Source: Gulosibacter hominis (GTDB taxonomy: Bacteria; Actinomycetota; Actinomycetes; Actinomycetales; Microbacteriaceae). From it: a stretch of 64,000 nucleotides of DNA. Location: positions 1 to 64,000 of the forward strand of contig NZ_CAJGWQ010000006.1 in assembly GCF_904842695.1 (NCBI RefSeq), in the 5' to 3' direction. Of this stretch, positions 1 through 7,852 are shown piece by piece. Each line of letters begins with the position of its first letter. Positions within the stretch are counted from its first letter, which is position 1. Position numbers and translations under genes: made by a program. The notes beneath the pieces were generated by a model. The model searched no databases. It worked only from the letters and a program-made list of their open reading frames with translations, and was not told the origin of the DNA.

Positions 1-44
1 AGACGGGGGGGGGGGTATGAGGCGCCGCGCCCTGTGCCCCGACG

Positions 45-428
45 CTAGCGTCCTTGCCGCGGGTGCGGCCCGTCTTGTTGGCTCTGCCAGCCCGGTCGAT
101 TCGGCGACTGCGCTTGTAGCTTTTTGTGCTCTTTTGCGTTTCGCCGCCACCAGCGAATCGTAACAATGGTCGCAATCACCATGCACACGGTGGTTGCCGC
201 TGCCGCGAGCAATCCGATTAATGCTCCGATGATGTCCAATCCCTGATCTGGGTAGTCGGGTTTTTCACTCAGGTCGAGGAAGATTCCGGTCATCCAGATC
301 GTGGCCGCACCGGCGACGATAGTGAGCAGGACGCAGACCGAAATATTGACCCAGGGATTAAACACCACACCCCGATACTGCGTGGTGCGTTTCGGGTCGG
401 GAACGAAGTCATCATCAATCCAGCTCAT
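45..428 (-). CDS. Small two-helix membrane protein, unknown function
   Basis: 127 residues. Two hydrophobic stretches, about residues 27-50 and 64-90, look like membrane helices; the second is followed by a basic run (RWWRRNAKEHKK), which suggests a cytoplasmic C-terminus under the positive-inside rule. The N-terminus is acidic (WIDDDFVPDPKR) and the tail is polar and rich in Gln, Pro and Arg. No recognised family. The ATG at 428 is the only convincing start. The gene ends close to the left edge, so its downstream partners are not visible. Confidence 0.6.
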   Translation of the reverse strand: MSWIDDDFVPDPKRTTQYRGVVFNPWVNISVCVLLTIVAGAATIWMTGIFLDLSEKPDYPDQGLDIIGALIGLLAAAATTVCMVIATIVTIRWWRRNAKEHKKLQAQSPNRPGWQSQQDGPHPRQGR

Positions 429-532
429 GGACTATGCCTAACAGATTCCACTCGGAAGCAAATTAACGAGGATGCGCCGCGCACTCCACGCTTGTGCTGC
501 GCACGTCGCGCTTGCGATGCGCCGCGGGATCT

Positions 533-590
533 GTGTGGGTTCGCGTCATTTGTGTGTGGCAGACCACATACAGATGACGCGAAAACACAC
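533..590. repeat. Long imperfect inverted repeat between genes
   Basis: Two 27-base arms (533-559 and 564-590) surround the 4-base loop caga. The inner 20 bases of the arms pair at about 18 of 20 positions around the shared core TTCGCGTCAT/ATGACGCGAA. It lies in the 272-base gap between the membrane protein gene and ogt, downstream of ogt. No T-run follows, so it is either a strong non-canonical terminator or a dispersed palindromic element. The rest of the gap (429-532, 591-700) shows no gene. Confidence 0.55.
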
Positions 591-700
591 ACAAGGCGAG
601 ATGTGAGCCGGTGGGCGCGGGAAAGGGAGGCGTGCGAGGTACACAAGAAGTGGCGAAACGAGGCACCAGCGTGCGAGCGGGGAGAAGGGAGCCGACCCCG

Positions 701-1210
701 CTAAGCGCTGCCCTCAAGCTCGATCAAGAACCGCTTCACCGCGGGTGTGCCGCCGTACTGCCCAAGTGATCCGTCAGCGCGTACCACGCGGTGGCACGGT
801 CGCAGAATCGGCAGCGGGTTAGTGGCGCAGGCGGTGCCGGCCGCGCGAGCTGCGCGTGGATGCCCAGTCATCTCGGCAAGTTCGCCATAGCTGACGGTTT
901 CGCCATAGGGGATGCGGGCGAGTGTCTGCTGCGCCAGCGCTAGAAATCCGGTGGCGCCGAGCAGATCAAGCGGCACCGAGAACTCGCGGCGCTCGCGGGC
1001 AAAATACTCGTCGATTTGCCGGGCCGCGAGCTGTAGGTGTGCCTGCGCTCGCGCATCCGCATCAGTTGCCAGCCGCAGTTCGGGATGCATTCGCAACTTG
1101 CGCTCGGCTTCGGCGCGCCCGAACGCGACCAGCGCGATTCCCCGGTCGGTTGCCGCGATTTCGAGTTCACCGATCGGGGTTGGATGCGTTTGCCAGGTCA
1201 ATTCGGTCAT
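701..1210 (-). CDS. ogt: Methylated-DNA-[protein]-cysteine S-methyltransferase
   Basis: Suicide DNA-repair protein that moves the alkyl group from O6-alkylguanine to its own cysteine. From the ATG at 1210 the protein has 169 residues. The active-site motif PCHR has its cysteine at about residue 139, followed by RVVRADGSLGQYGG. The DNA-binding helix-turn-helix region is seen as PYGETVSYGELAEMTGHPRAARA (residues 101-123). A longer reading frame from 1291 adds 27 unrelated residues that overlap the divergent methyltransferase start region, so 1210 (MTELTWQTHP) is preferred. Length fits the single-domain Ogt family. Confidence 0.93.
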   Translation of the reverse strand: MTELTWQTHPTPIGELEIAATDRGIALVAFGRAEAERKLRMHPELRLATDADARAQAHLQLAARQIDEYFARERREFSVPLDLLGATGFLALAQQTLARIPYGETVSYGELAEMTGHPRAARAAGTACATNPLPILRPCHRVVRADGSLGQYGGTPAVKRFLIELEGSA

Positions 1211-1254
1211 GACACGAGAGTGCCACACCAACCGAATACGCAGTGCAAAGATGA

Positions 1255-2670
1255 ATGCACCGAATGCGGCACACTGGGGGAGTGACCGCATCGCTTCTTG
1301 TCCAGCTGCCGCAGCTCATCGAGCAGGGGCGCGCCGATGCTGCTGCCATGCTGGCCGAAGCCCGTGAAGCCCGCGAAGCCCGCGAAACCCGCGCCACCCG
1401 AGAAACCAGCGAGGCCCGCGAAACCCGCGCCGCATCCACCGACCGAAGCGTCGAACACAATCTCATCTACCGTGGCGACAATCTCACCGCGCTCGCATCC
1501 CTGGTGGCGACGGCTGAGGTCGAGCCAGCCACGCGCGCAAAGCTTGTCTATCTTGATCCGCCCTATGATTCGGGCACCGACTACCGCAATCGCATCGAAA
1601 CCAGCATCGATGGCAACACGGTCGCGTTCACGCAGCTTGCCTATCGTGACCGCTGGCTGGACGGCACCGCAGGTTATTTGCGGATGCTCATTCCCCGGCT
1701 GGTGCTTGCCCGCGAACTGCTGTGTGACGATGGCGCCCTCATTGTGCATCTTGATTGGCACGCCTCCCATTTGGTGCGCATCGTGCTTGATGAACTGTTT
1801 GGTCGCGAAAATTTTGTGAATCAGCTCGTGTGGGCCTATCGCAGCGGCGGCGCTTCGCGCACGAGTTCGGTGCCGCGCAAACACGACGAGCTGCTGCTGT
1901 ATCGGCGCACTCCGAACTTCCGCATCCGCACGCTACGTGAACGGCAGCTGCTCGATAAGCCGTTTATCGGCTCGAAAAAGGATGCGGCGGGCAATCACTA
2001 CGTGGATACGATCTTGCGCGATGTGCTCGAGGGCGTGATAAATCTGGTGGAGGGCGACCGGGTGTGTCCGGTTTCGGTGCGCCCGGTGTTGAATGTTTCG
2101 GCCGAGCGCACCGGTTATGCCACCCAAAAACCCGAGGGGCTGCTCGAATTATTGCTGCGCTGGTGTACCGATGCGGGGGATCTCGTTGTGGATGCGTTTG
2201 CCGGTTCGGGTACGACCGCTGCGGTGGCGGCGCGGCTTGGACGGCGGTTTGTTTCGATTGATTCGAGCCCGCGGGCCGAGGTGATTACCCGAGCACGGCT
2301 GGATGCGCAGGGGTGCCGTTATCGTGTGTGGCGCGAGGTGCAGGATGCGCCGGCAGAGATCGTTCTACAACAGCGGGATGGTCGATTGGCACTTGGCGAC
2401 TACACGCCTGCGGACGGGCTTGACGAGCTGCTGGTTGGTCAGGATGCGGGACCGTTGACCGAGCTGGCTGCGTTGGCGGGATGGGCGGTGACGGGTGCAG
2501 ACGGCAGTTATGTGTCGAGCTGGCGATCGTCGCGGCAGGCGCCGGCGACCACGCTCGAGGCCGCGGACCCGATGGTGGTAGAAGTGTTTGATCTCGCGGG
2601 ACGGGTGACGGAGCATCGGTTTGATGCGAGCGCAACCATCGAGAACTCGGCAGAGGCGGGTTCACAGTGA
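1255..2670 (+). CDS. Site-specific DNA methyltransferase (beta class, N4/N6-type)
   Basis: 471 residues. The catalytic motif DPPY is at residues 101-104 and the SAM-binding motif DAFAGSGT at 313-320; catalytic before SAM-binding is the beta-class order seen in type III Mod and related N6-adenine or N4-cytosine methylases. The target recognition region should lie between them (about 110-300). Residues 36-60 are a low-complexity run rich in AREARETR coded by 9-base repeats. The start is uncertain: ATG at 1255, ATG at 1264 or GTG at 1282 are possible. No partner nuclease is adjacent, so it is probably an orphan methylase. The TGA overlaps the ATG of the next gene (TGATG), so the two are probably co-translated. 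Confidence 0.85.
   Translation: MHRMRHTGGVTASLLVQLPQLIEQGRADAAAMLAEAREAREARETRATRETSEARETRAASTDRSVEHNLIYRGDNLTALASLVATAEVEPATRAKLVYLDPPYDSGTDYRNRIETSIDGNTVAFTQLAYRDRWLDGTAGYLRMLIPRLVLARELLCDDGALIVHLDWHASHLVRIVLDELFGRENFVNQLVWAYRSGGASRTSSVPRKHDELLLYRRTPNFRIRTLRERQLLDKPFIGSKKDAAGNHYVDTILRDVLEGVINLVEGDRVCPVSVRPVLNVSAERTGYATQKPEGLLELLLRWCTDAGDLVVDAFAGSGTTAAVAARLGRRFVSIDSSPRAEVITRARLDAQGCRYRVWREVQDAPAEIVLQQRDGRLALGDYTPADGLDELLVGQDAGPLTELAALAGWAVTGADGSYVSSWRSSRQAPATTLEAADPMVVEVFDLAGRVTEHRFDASATIENSAEAGSQ
1357..1431 (+). repeat. In-frame 9-base tandem repeat in methyltransferase gene
   Basis: About eight degenerate copies of the 9-mer GAAGCCCGC (variants GAAACCCGC, GAGGCCCGC). They encode an alternating Ala-Arg-Glu/Thr run, which looks like a charged helical linker before the catalytic domain. 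Because the unit is a multiple of three, copy-number changes alter linker length but not the reading frame. Confidence 0.75.
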
Positions 2671-3482
2671 TGAGCGACCGCGCCAAGACTGCCCAGTCGC
2701 CGTTCCGCGCGCTCGCATCCGAGGCTGCGGTGCTTGCCGGCGGTGGCACGGCGATTTTGCTGCAGCTCGCGCATCCATCGGTGGTCGCCGGGGTCGCGCA
2801 GCATTCTAATTTTGCGGATGCGCCGATGCGGCGGCTGTGGGGCACGCTCGAGTATGTCACCGCCGCCGCTTTCGGTAACGACGCCGAGTGGCGGTTTGTA
2901 CGTGAGCGTGTGAACCGGCGGCATATGGCAGTTACCGGCACGACCGGTACCGGCGAGCCCTACCGCGCCGATGATGCCGATCTGCAGTGGTGGGTTGCCG
3001 CGACACTGTGCTGGTCGGCGATTCGGGCGCATCGCCGCGTGTACGGTCGGCGGGTGGTGAACCGGCACACTGCCGACCGCATCGTGCGTGATTTCGGCAG
3101 ACTCGGCACCGGGCTGCGGCTGCCGCCCGAAACCTGGCCCGCCACCGCCGCCGAATTTGACCGCCGCTTCGCTGCCGCGCTTAACGAGCTGCACATCACC
3201 GATGAGGCGATGCGCGCCAAACGAGAACTGTTCGCCGCCCGCAATGCGCCGCTGTGGCTGCGTGCCGCGATGCCATACGCCACCACGCTGGCGGTCGACC
3301 TGCTGCCGCCAAAAATTGCCGCCGCATACGGGCATCCGGCCACACGCATCCGCCGGTTCATTGCGGCACTTGCCTGGGTTCCGCTAATTATTGCCGGGCA
3401 CCTGCTGCCGCCAGCTGTTCGCTCGCTGCCGGCGCGATGCATCCTGGCTCGAGTTCGCCGGGCGGCAGCGGCAGCGGGGTAG
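2670..3482 (+). CDS. DUF2236 / MpaB-type oxygenase-domain protein
   Basis: 270 residues from the ATG at 2670; a GTG at 2667 would add one residue. The N-terminal part (GGGTAILLQLAHPSVVAGVAQHS, then a helix with LEYVTAAAFG) and the central stretch LQWWVAATLCWSAIRAHRRVYG match the DUF2236/oxygenase MpaB pattern, a heme-dependent family related to rubber oxygenase. The His of QLAHPSVV and the His of AIRAHRRVYG are candidate heme ligands or catalytic residues. The C-terminus is hydrophobic and may sit at the membrane. Translation is coupled to the methyltransferase gene by overlap. The physiological substrate is unknown. Confidence 0.75.
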   Translation: MSDRAKTAQSPFRALASEAAVLAGGGTAILLQLAHPSVVAGVAQHSNFADAPMRRLWGTLEYVTAAAFGNDAEWRFVRERVNRRHMAVTGTTGTGEPYRADDADLQWWVAATLCWSAIRAHRRVYGRRVVNRHTADRIVRDFGRLGTGLRLPPETWPATAAEFDRRFAAALNELHITDEAMRAKRELFAARNAPLWLRAAMPYATTLAVDLLPPKIAAAYGHPATRIRRFIAALAWVPLIIAGHLLPPAVRSLPARCILARVRRAAAAAG

Positions 3483-3542
3483 CCGCCGACAGTTCGCGGG
3501 CGGGCTACCATCGAAGTCACGGTCTTGACGGAAGGATTCCCC

Positions 3543-6419
3543 GTGACGATGCAGGCGAGTGCGCCCCAACCCACCGCGGATCAGCGTGATCTCGCCGAGG
3601 TGCTGCGTGAGCGTATCGAGGGTGAGGTGGATACTTCGACGCTGCGCCGCGCCGAGTATTCGAGCGACGCCTCGAACTATCGCATCGTGCCAGAGGTGGT
3701 CACCTTCCCGCGCAGCGCTGAAGATCTCATCGCCATCACCGAGGTCTCGCGCGAAACCGGCACCCCGCTGCATCTGCGCGGCGCGGGCACATCGATCGCG
3801 GGTAACGCGATCGGGCGCGGCATTGTGGTTGACACTTCTCGTCACCTCAACCGCATCCACAGCCTCGATCCCGAAGCCCGCACCGCCAAAATTGATCCGG
3901 GAGTGGTGGTTGCGCAGCTGCAAAACGCCGCTAAACCCTATGGGCTGCGCTTCGGCCCCGACCCGTCGACGTGGACTCGCTGCACGGTCGGCGGCATGAT
4001 CGGCAACAACGCCTGCGGCTCGCACTCGCTGGCGTTCGGCCGCACCGCCGACAACATCATCGACCTTGATGTCATCGATGGTCTCGGTCGGCGATACACG
4101 GCCGCCGATGATCTGTCGGTGGTGCCGGGTCTGGATGAATTTACGCTGCGGCATCTGGCCACGATCCGCACCGAGTTTGGGCGCTTTGGTCGGCAGGTGT
4201 CGGGTTATGCGCTCGAGGCGCTGCTGCCCGAGCGAGGGCATTCGCTGGCAGAGCTGCTGGTGGGTTCGGAGGGCACGCTCGCCACGGTGTTGGGTGCGAC
4301 CGTGCGCCTGGTGGAGGTGCCGTCGGCGCCGGTTACCGTGGCGCTCGGCTACCCGTCGATGTTTGAGGCGGCCGATGATATTCCCGCGCTGCTGGCCCAC
4401 AAACCGGGCGCTATTGAGGGTCTGGATGCGCGGCTCACCGAAGCCGTGCGACGTCACTACGGTGCGGCGGCGATCGAATCGCTCCCCGACGGTGGCGGCT
4501 GGCTGCTGATTGAGATGCCGGGTGCGGATGCGGGCGATGCCCTCGCTCGCGCGAAGGCGCTCGTTGCCGATTCAGCGGCTATTTCGCACACGGTCGTCGA
4601 CGATGCGGCCGCGGCGGCGCGCCTGTGGCGGGTGCGAGCCGACGGGGTGGGGCTTGCCAGCCGCACCCTCGATGGTGAACAGTGCTGGCCGGGTTTTGAA
4701 GACGCTGCGGTGCCGCCCGAGCAGCTTGGCGCCTATCTGCGCGAATTCGATAAGCTCACCGCCAGCCACGGTATCGAGGGGATGCCTTACGGGCACTTTG
4801 GTGACGGATGCATCCACATTCGACTGTCGATTCCGCTTGAGCGTGACGGTGCCGCGATGCGCCGATTCATGCTGGATGCGGGCCGCTTGGTTGCCGATTT
4901 TGGTGGCTCAATGTCGGGTGAGCACGGTGATGGCCGGGCGCGAAGCGAGCTATTGCCGCTCATGTATAGCGACGAGGCGATCGCCGCGTTTGGTGAACTC
5001 AAGTCGCTGTTCGACCCGCGTAACCTGCTCAACCCCGAGGTGCTCGTGCATCCGGCCCCCCTCGATCAGGATCTGCGCCGCCCGCAGGCGCTGCCGATGC
5101 CGAAGGTGCGCGGCGGTTTTGCGTGGGCGCACGACGGCGGCGATTTTACGAAGGCAACGCACCGCTGTGTGGGCATGGCGAAGTGTCGGGCCGACAACCG
5201 CGCGGCAGGCGGGTTCATGTGCCCGAGCTATATGGCCAGCCGCGACGAAACGCATTCGACGCGTGGGCGCGCTCGCGTGCTGCAAGAAATGATCAACGGC
5301 GAGCTCGTCGACGGTGGCTGGCGTTCGCAAGAGGTGGCCGATTCGCTCGATATGTGCCTGTCGTGTAAGGCATGCTCCACCGACTGCCCGGCGGGGGTGG
5401 ATATGGCGGCGATGAAATCGGAAACGCTGTATCGCAAATATCGCGGTCGGCTGCGTCCCATGAGCCACTATGTGCTGGGGCACCTGCCGCGCTGGCAAAA
5501 ACTCATGTCGCCGCTTGCGCCGATCGTGAACGGGATGTTTTCGGTGGGTTGGCTGCGTCGGCTCATGCTGCCGCTTGCCGGGGTTGATCGGCGCCGCTCG
5601 ATTCCGAAGGTGTCGGCCAGCACCTTCTATGGCGATCGGCGACGCGCCGAGCGCTCAGGTGAAGCGGTTGCGGCGACGGCGCCACGGGGGGAGCGCGTCC
5701 GGGTGATGGTGTGGGCCGACTCGTTTTCAAACGGTTTCGCACCGGGTATCGACCACGATGTGGTGCGGGTGCTCGAAGCTGCCGGATTCGAAGTGGTGAC
5801 CCCGCCGCAGCAGGTGTGCTGCGGGCTCACCTGGATTTCAACCGGTCAGCTTGATGGTGCTCGTAAACGGTTGGCGCAGCTGCTGGATGTGTTCACGCCG
5901 CTGGTCGAGGACGGTATCCCGATTATTGGTGTCGAGCCGAGCTGCACCGCAGTGTTGCGCAGCGACCTGCTGGAGCTATTTGCGGATGATCCTCGCGCGC
6001 AGCTGATCGCCGACGCCACGTTCACGCTATCGGAGGTGCTCGGTGGACGCGCCCCGGTGAAACCGAGCGATACGTTTACGCTGCCGAGCCTTGCGGGCAC
6101 CGAAATTGTGGTGCAGCCACACTGCCACCAGCACGCCGTTATTGGTTTTGATGCCGACCGGAAGCTCTTGCAGCAAATGGGTGCCGAGCTGACGCAGCTT
6201 TCGGGATGCTGTGGGCTGGCGGGTAACTTCGGTCTCGAGCGCGGTCACTACGAGATGTCGGTGGCAGTGGCGGGCAATTCGCTGTTGCCGGCGCTGCGGA
6301 AGGCTTCGGATGACGCGGTGTTTTTGGCCGACGGTTTTTCGTGTCGCACGCAGGCCGACCAGCTCGCGGGGCGTGAGGGTGTGCATCTAGCGACGTTGAT
6401 CGCGCAGCGGCTCGGATAG
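3543..6419 (+). CDS. FAD-binding and Fe-S-binding dehydrogenase, YdiJ-like (D-2-hydroxyacid type)
   Basis: 958 residues from GTG 3543, which has GGAAGGA at 3530-3536 as ribosome site; a TTG at 3525 is less likely. The N-terminal half is a FAD_binding_4 (GlcD-like) oxidase domain: LHLRGAGTSIAGNAIG and CTVGGMIGNNACGSHSLAFGRTADN form the FAD site, and PYGHFGDGCIHIR plus GEHGDGRARSELLP are typical of the oxidase C-domain. The C-terminal half has a ferredoxin-like segment with CLSCKACSTDCP and two cysteine-rich CCG domains (QQVCCGLTW, SGCCGLAGNFG). This one-chain architecture is that of E. coli YdiJ, a D-2-hydroxyglutarate dehydrogenase. It probably oxidises a D-2-hydroxyacid and passes electrons to the respiratory chain; the substrate here is inferred only. 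Confidence 0.85.
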   Translation: MTMQASAPQPTADQRDLAEVLRERIEGEVDTSTLRRAEYSSDASNYRIVPEVVTFPRSAEDLIAITEVSRETGTPLHLRGAGTSIAGNAIGRGIVVDTSRHLNRIHSLDPEARTAKIDPGVVVAQLQNAAKPYGLRFGPDPSTWTRCTVGGMIGNNACGSHSLAFGRTADNIIDLDVIDGLGRRYTAADDLSVVPGLDEFTLRHLATIRTEFGRFGRQVSGYALEALLPERGHSLAELLVGSEGTLATVLGATVRLVEVPSAPVTVALGYPSMFEAADDIPALLAHKPGAIEGLDARLTEAVRRHYGAAAIESLPDGGGWLLIEMPGADAGDALARAKALVADSAAISHTVVDDAAAAARLWRVRADGVGLASRTLDGEQCWPGFEDAAVPPEQLGAYLREFDKLTASHGIEGMPYGHFGDGCIHIRLSIPLERDGAAMRRFMLDAGRLVADFGGSMSGEHGDGRARSELLPLMYSDEAIAAFGELKSLFDPRNLLNPEVLVHPAPLDQDLRRPQALPMPKVRGGFAWAHDGGDFTKATHRCVGMAKCRADNRAAGGFMCPSYMASRDETHSTRGRARVLQEMINGELVDGGWRSQEVADSLDMCLSCKACSTDCPAGVDMAAMKSETLYRKYRGRLRPMSHYVLGHLPRWQKLMSPLAPIVNGMFSVGWLRRLMLPLAGVDRRRSIPKVSASTFYGDRRRAERSGEAVAATAPRGERVRVMVWADSFSNGFAPGIDHDVVRVLEAAGFEVVTPPQQVCCGLTWISTGQLDGARKRLAQLLDVFTPLVEDGIPIIGVEPSCTAVLRSDLLELFADDPRAQLIADATFTLSEVLGGRAPVKPSDTFTLPSLAGTEIVVQPHCHQHAVIGFDADRKLLQQMGAELTQLSGCCGLAGNFGLERGHYEMSVAVAGNSLLPALRKASDDAVFLADGFSCRTQADQLAGREGVHLATLIAQRLG

Positions 6420-6484
6420 TTTTCGCGCGGGCTGGTGAACGCGGTCGTGGCCGCTATTGGCAATCAATCGCATTAACGTATGCG

Positions 6485-6506
6485 CATATTGCAATACTTG
6501 CATATG
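6485..6506 (+). promoter_or_regulatory. Candidate ArsR/SmtB operator
   Basis: Imperfect inverted repeat CATATTGCAA (6485-6494) and TTGCATATG (6498-6506), 18-40 bases before the ATG of the ArsR-family gene. AT-rich dyads in this position are the usual binding sites of metal-sensing ArsR/SmtB repressors. It overlaps a second small palindrome ATGCGCAT at 6480-6487. Autorepression is inferred. Confidence 0.6.
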
Positions 6507-6523
6507 GCTGCGATGATGGATGC

Positions 6524-6841
6524 ATGAACAACCTCGCGATTGATCGCGCAGCCAGCATCTTCCGCGTGCTTGGGCACGCTGGCAGGCTGGAAATCGTTGT
6601 CACGCTATTCGACGGCGGTCGAAGCGTGAGCGAGCTTGCCGAACAATTGCAGATGACCCAACCGCTGGTCTCGCAGCACCTGCGTACGCTGCGGGATGTG
6701 GGACTGGTGGCCGTCACAGCTAGTGGCCGCAACCGGATCTACGAGATCGCCGATGAGCATGTCCGACACGTGGTGGGGGACGCGCTCACCCACTCTGCGG
6801 AGCATCTCGAACATCCAGACTCGGGCGCAAAAACCAACTGA
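6524..6841 (+). CDS. ArsR-family metalloregulatory transcription factor
   Basis: 105 residues, a typical single winged-helix domain: FRVLGHAGRLEIVVTLFDGGRSVSELAEQLQMTQPLVSQHLRTLRDVGLVAVTASGRNRIYEIADEHVRHVVGDALTHSAEHLEH. The recognition helix is MTQPLVSQHLRTL. The C-terminal helix has Asp/His-rich ADEHVRHVVGDALTHSAEH, resembling the alpha5 zinc site (DxHxxxH-type) of SmtB/CzrA/Zur-like ArsR sensors. The next gene encodes a histidine-rich protein, so zinc or a related divalent metal is the likely signal. An operator-like dyad precedes the gene. Confidence 0.88.
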   Translation: MNNLAIDRAASIFRVLGHAGRLEIVVTLFDGGRSVSELAEQLQMTQPLVSQHLRTLRDVGLVAVTASGRNRIYEIADEHVRHVVGDALTHSAEHLEHPDSGAKTN

Positions 6842-6917
6842 CAGGTTGGTCATCAATGGCACTAAAAGCCCTTACCAACAACAATGGCCCATTCGACCAA
6901 GCACCAAGGAGAAAACT

Positions 6918-7211
6918 ATGACCGAACACAAGACTGCCGAGCACACCGTCGCCGAGCATGAGCACGGTGCAAACTGCGGGCACGAAGCAATTGATCGCGG
7001 CGACCACGTTGACTACCTGCACGACGGTCACGTTCACACGCTCCACGGCGACCACTACGACGAACACCACCACGTTGCTGAGCACACCGCTGCTGAGCAC
7101 CAGCACGGTGAAAACTGTGGCCACGAAGCGGTCGAACACGGTGACCACGTCGATTACATTCACGACGGTCACCGGCACGCAGCGCACGGTGACCACTTCG
7201 ACGAACACTAA
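6918..7211 (+). CDS. Histidine-rich metal-binding protein
   Basis: 97 residues from ATG 6918, which has a good AAGGAG site; no signal peptide is visible, so it is probably cytoplasmic. More than a quarter of the residues are His, with many Asp and Glu. It has two tandem repeats of about 42 residues: AEHEHGANCGHEAIDRGDHVDY-LHDGHVHTLHGDHYDEH and AEHQHGENCGHEAVEHGDHVDY-IHDGHRHAAHGDHFDEH. Each carries NCGHE and HDGH motifs. The likely role is storing or buffering Zn, Ni or Co under control of the upstream ArsR protein. Similar His-rich small proteins are found beside zinc sensors in other actinobacteria. Confidence 0.8.
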   Translation: MTEHKTAEHTVAEHEHGANCGHEAIDRGDHVDYLHDGHVHTLHGDHYDEHHHVAEHTAAEHQHGENCGHEAVEHGDHVDYIHDGHRHAAHGDHFDEH

Positions 7212-7236
7212 GTCGTAGCGGCTGCTTCCGAACAGC

Positions 7237-7268
7237 AAAATGGCCCCACAGAGGTGGGGCCATTTTTG
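7237..7268. terminator. Bidirectional intrinsic terminator
   Basis: A perfect 9-base stem TGGCCCCAC/GTGGGGCCA (7241-7249 and 7254-7262) with loop agag. TTTTT follows on the plus strand and AAAA precedes it, giving a T-run on the minus strand. It sits between the convergent His-rich gene and thioredoxin gene and can serve both. Confidence 0.92.
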
Positions 7269-7295
7269 TGACGAAGCACGTGCGATTGCGCAGCT

Positions 7296-7682
7296 TTAGT
7301 TGCTGCTTTCGCCCTTGGAGGCCTGCTGCTCCTGTTCAATCTGCTTGCGCACCTCATCAATGTCGACGTTTTTGACCGCCTCGATGACCTGCTCGAGCGC
7401 CTGTGCGGGCAGTGCGCCAGCCTCGCGGAAGAGCAGCACCCCGTCGCGGAAAGCCATCAGGGTCGGGATCGATTGGATGCCCAGCTGAGCCGAGATCTCC
7501 TGGTTCGCTTCGGTGTCGACCTTGGCGAAAGTGATGTCATCATGCTTGTTGCTTGCCTCCTCATAAATTGGGGCAAACATCTGGCAGGGACCGCACCAGC
7601 CGGCCCAAAAATCGACGAAGTGGATGCCTTCGCCGGTGACGGTTTCGAGAAAGTTTTCGTTGTTGAGGTCGACGGTGGCCAT
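7296..7682 (-). CDS. trxA: Thioredoxin
   Basis: 128 residues with the active site FWAGWCGPCQ (redox cysteines 30 and 33) and the conserved cis-proline region IQSIPTLMAFRDG. It reduces disulfides of cytoplasmic proteins using electrons from thioredoxin reductase. The C-terminus has an extra acidic and Gln-rich tail (VRKQIEQEQQASKGESSN) beyond the usual 105-110 residue fold. The gene stands alone on the minus strand and ends at the shared terminator. Confidence 0.95.
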   Translation of the reverse strand: MATVDLNNENFLETVTGEGIHFVDFWAGWCGPCQMFAPIYEEASNKHDDITFAKVDTEANQEISAQLGIQSIPTLMAFRDGVLLFREAGALPAQALEQVIEAVKNVDIDEVRKQIEQEQQASKGESSN

Positions 7683-7852
7683 GCCAGAGTCCTTTCAAAT
7701 CGTGTGTACCGGTCGATGAGATCGGTCAGCGTCGGATGGCGGGCGGGTTCGCCGTGGTTGGTATGGGGCCAACGATTTGGTTAGGTCGAATATTCCATTG
7801 CGGCCGCGAACTCGGCGGTGGGATGCGGCCGCAATGAATTGGGACGCGAAAC

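Noticed and set aside
912-1367. Long plus-strand open frames opposite ogt
   Set aside because: They are shadows of the high-GC minus-strand gene; composition is Ser/Arg/Cys rich and there is no domain or ribosome site.
1350-1440. Phase-variable repeat tract in the methyltransferase gene
   Set aside because: The 9-base unit keeps the frame, so on/off switching by slippage is not expected.
3384-4457. 357-residue minus-strand open frame inside the FAD dehydrogenase gene
   Set aside because: Arg/His/Gly-rich shadow of the plus-strand coding sequence; no family and no start site.
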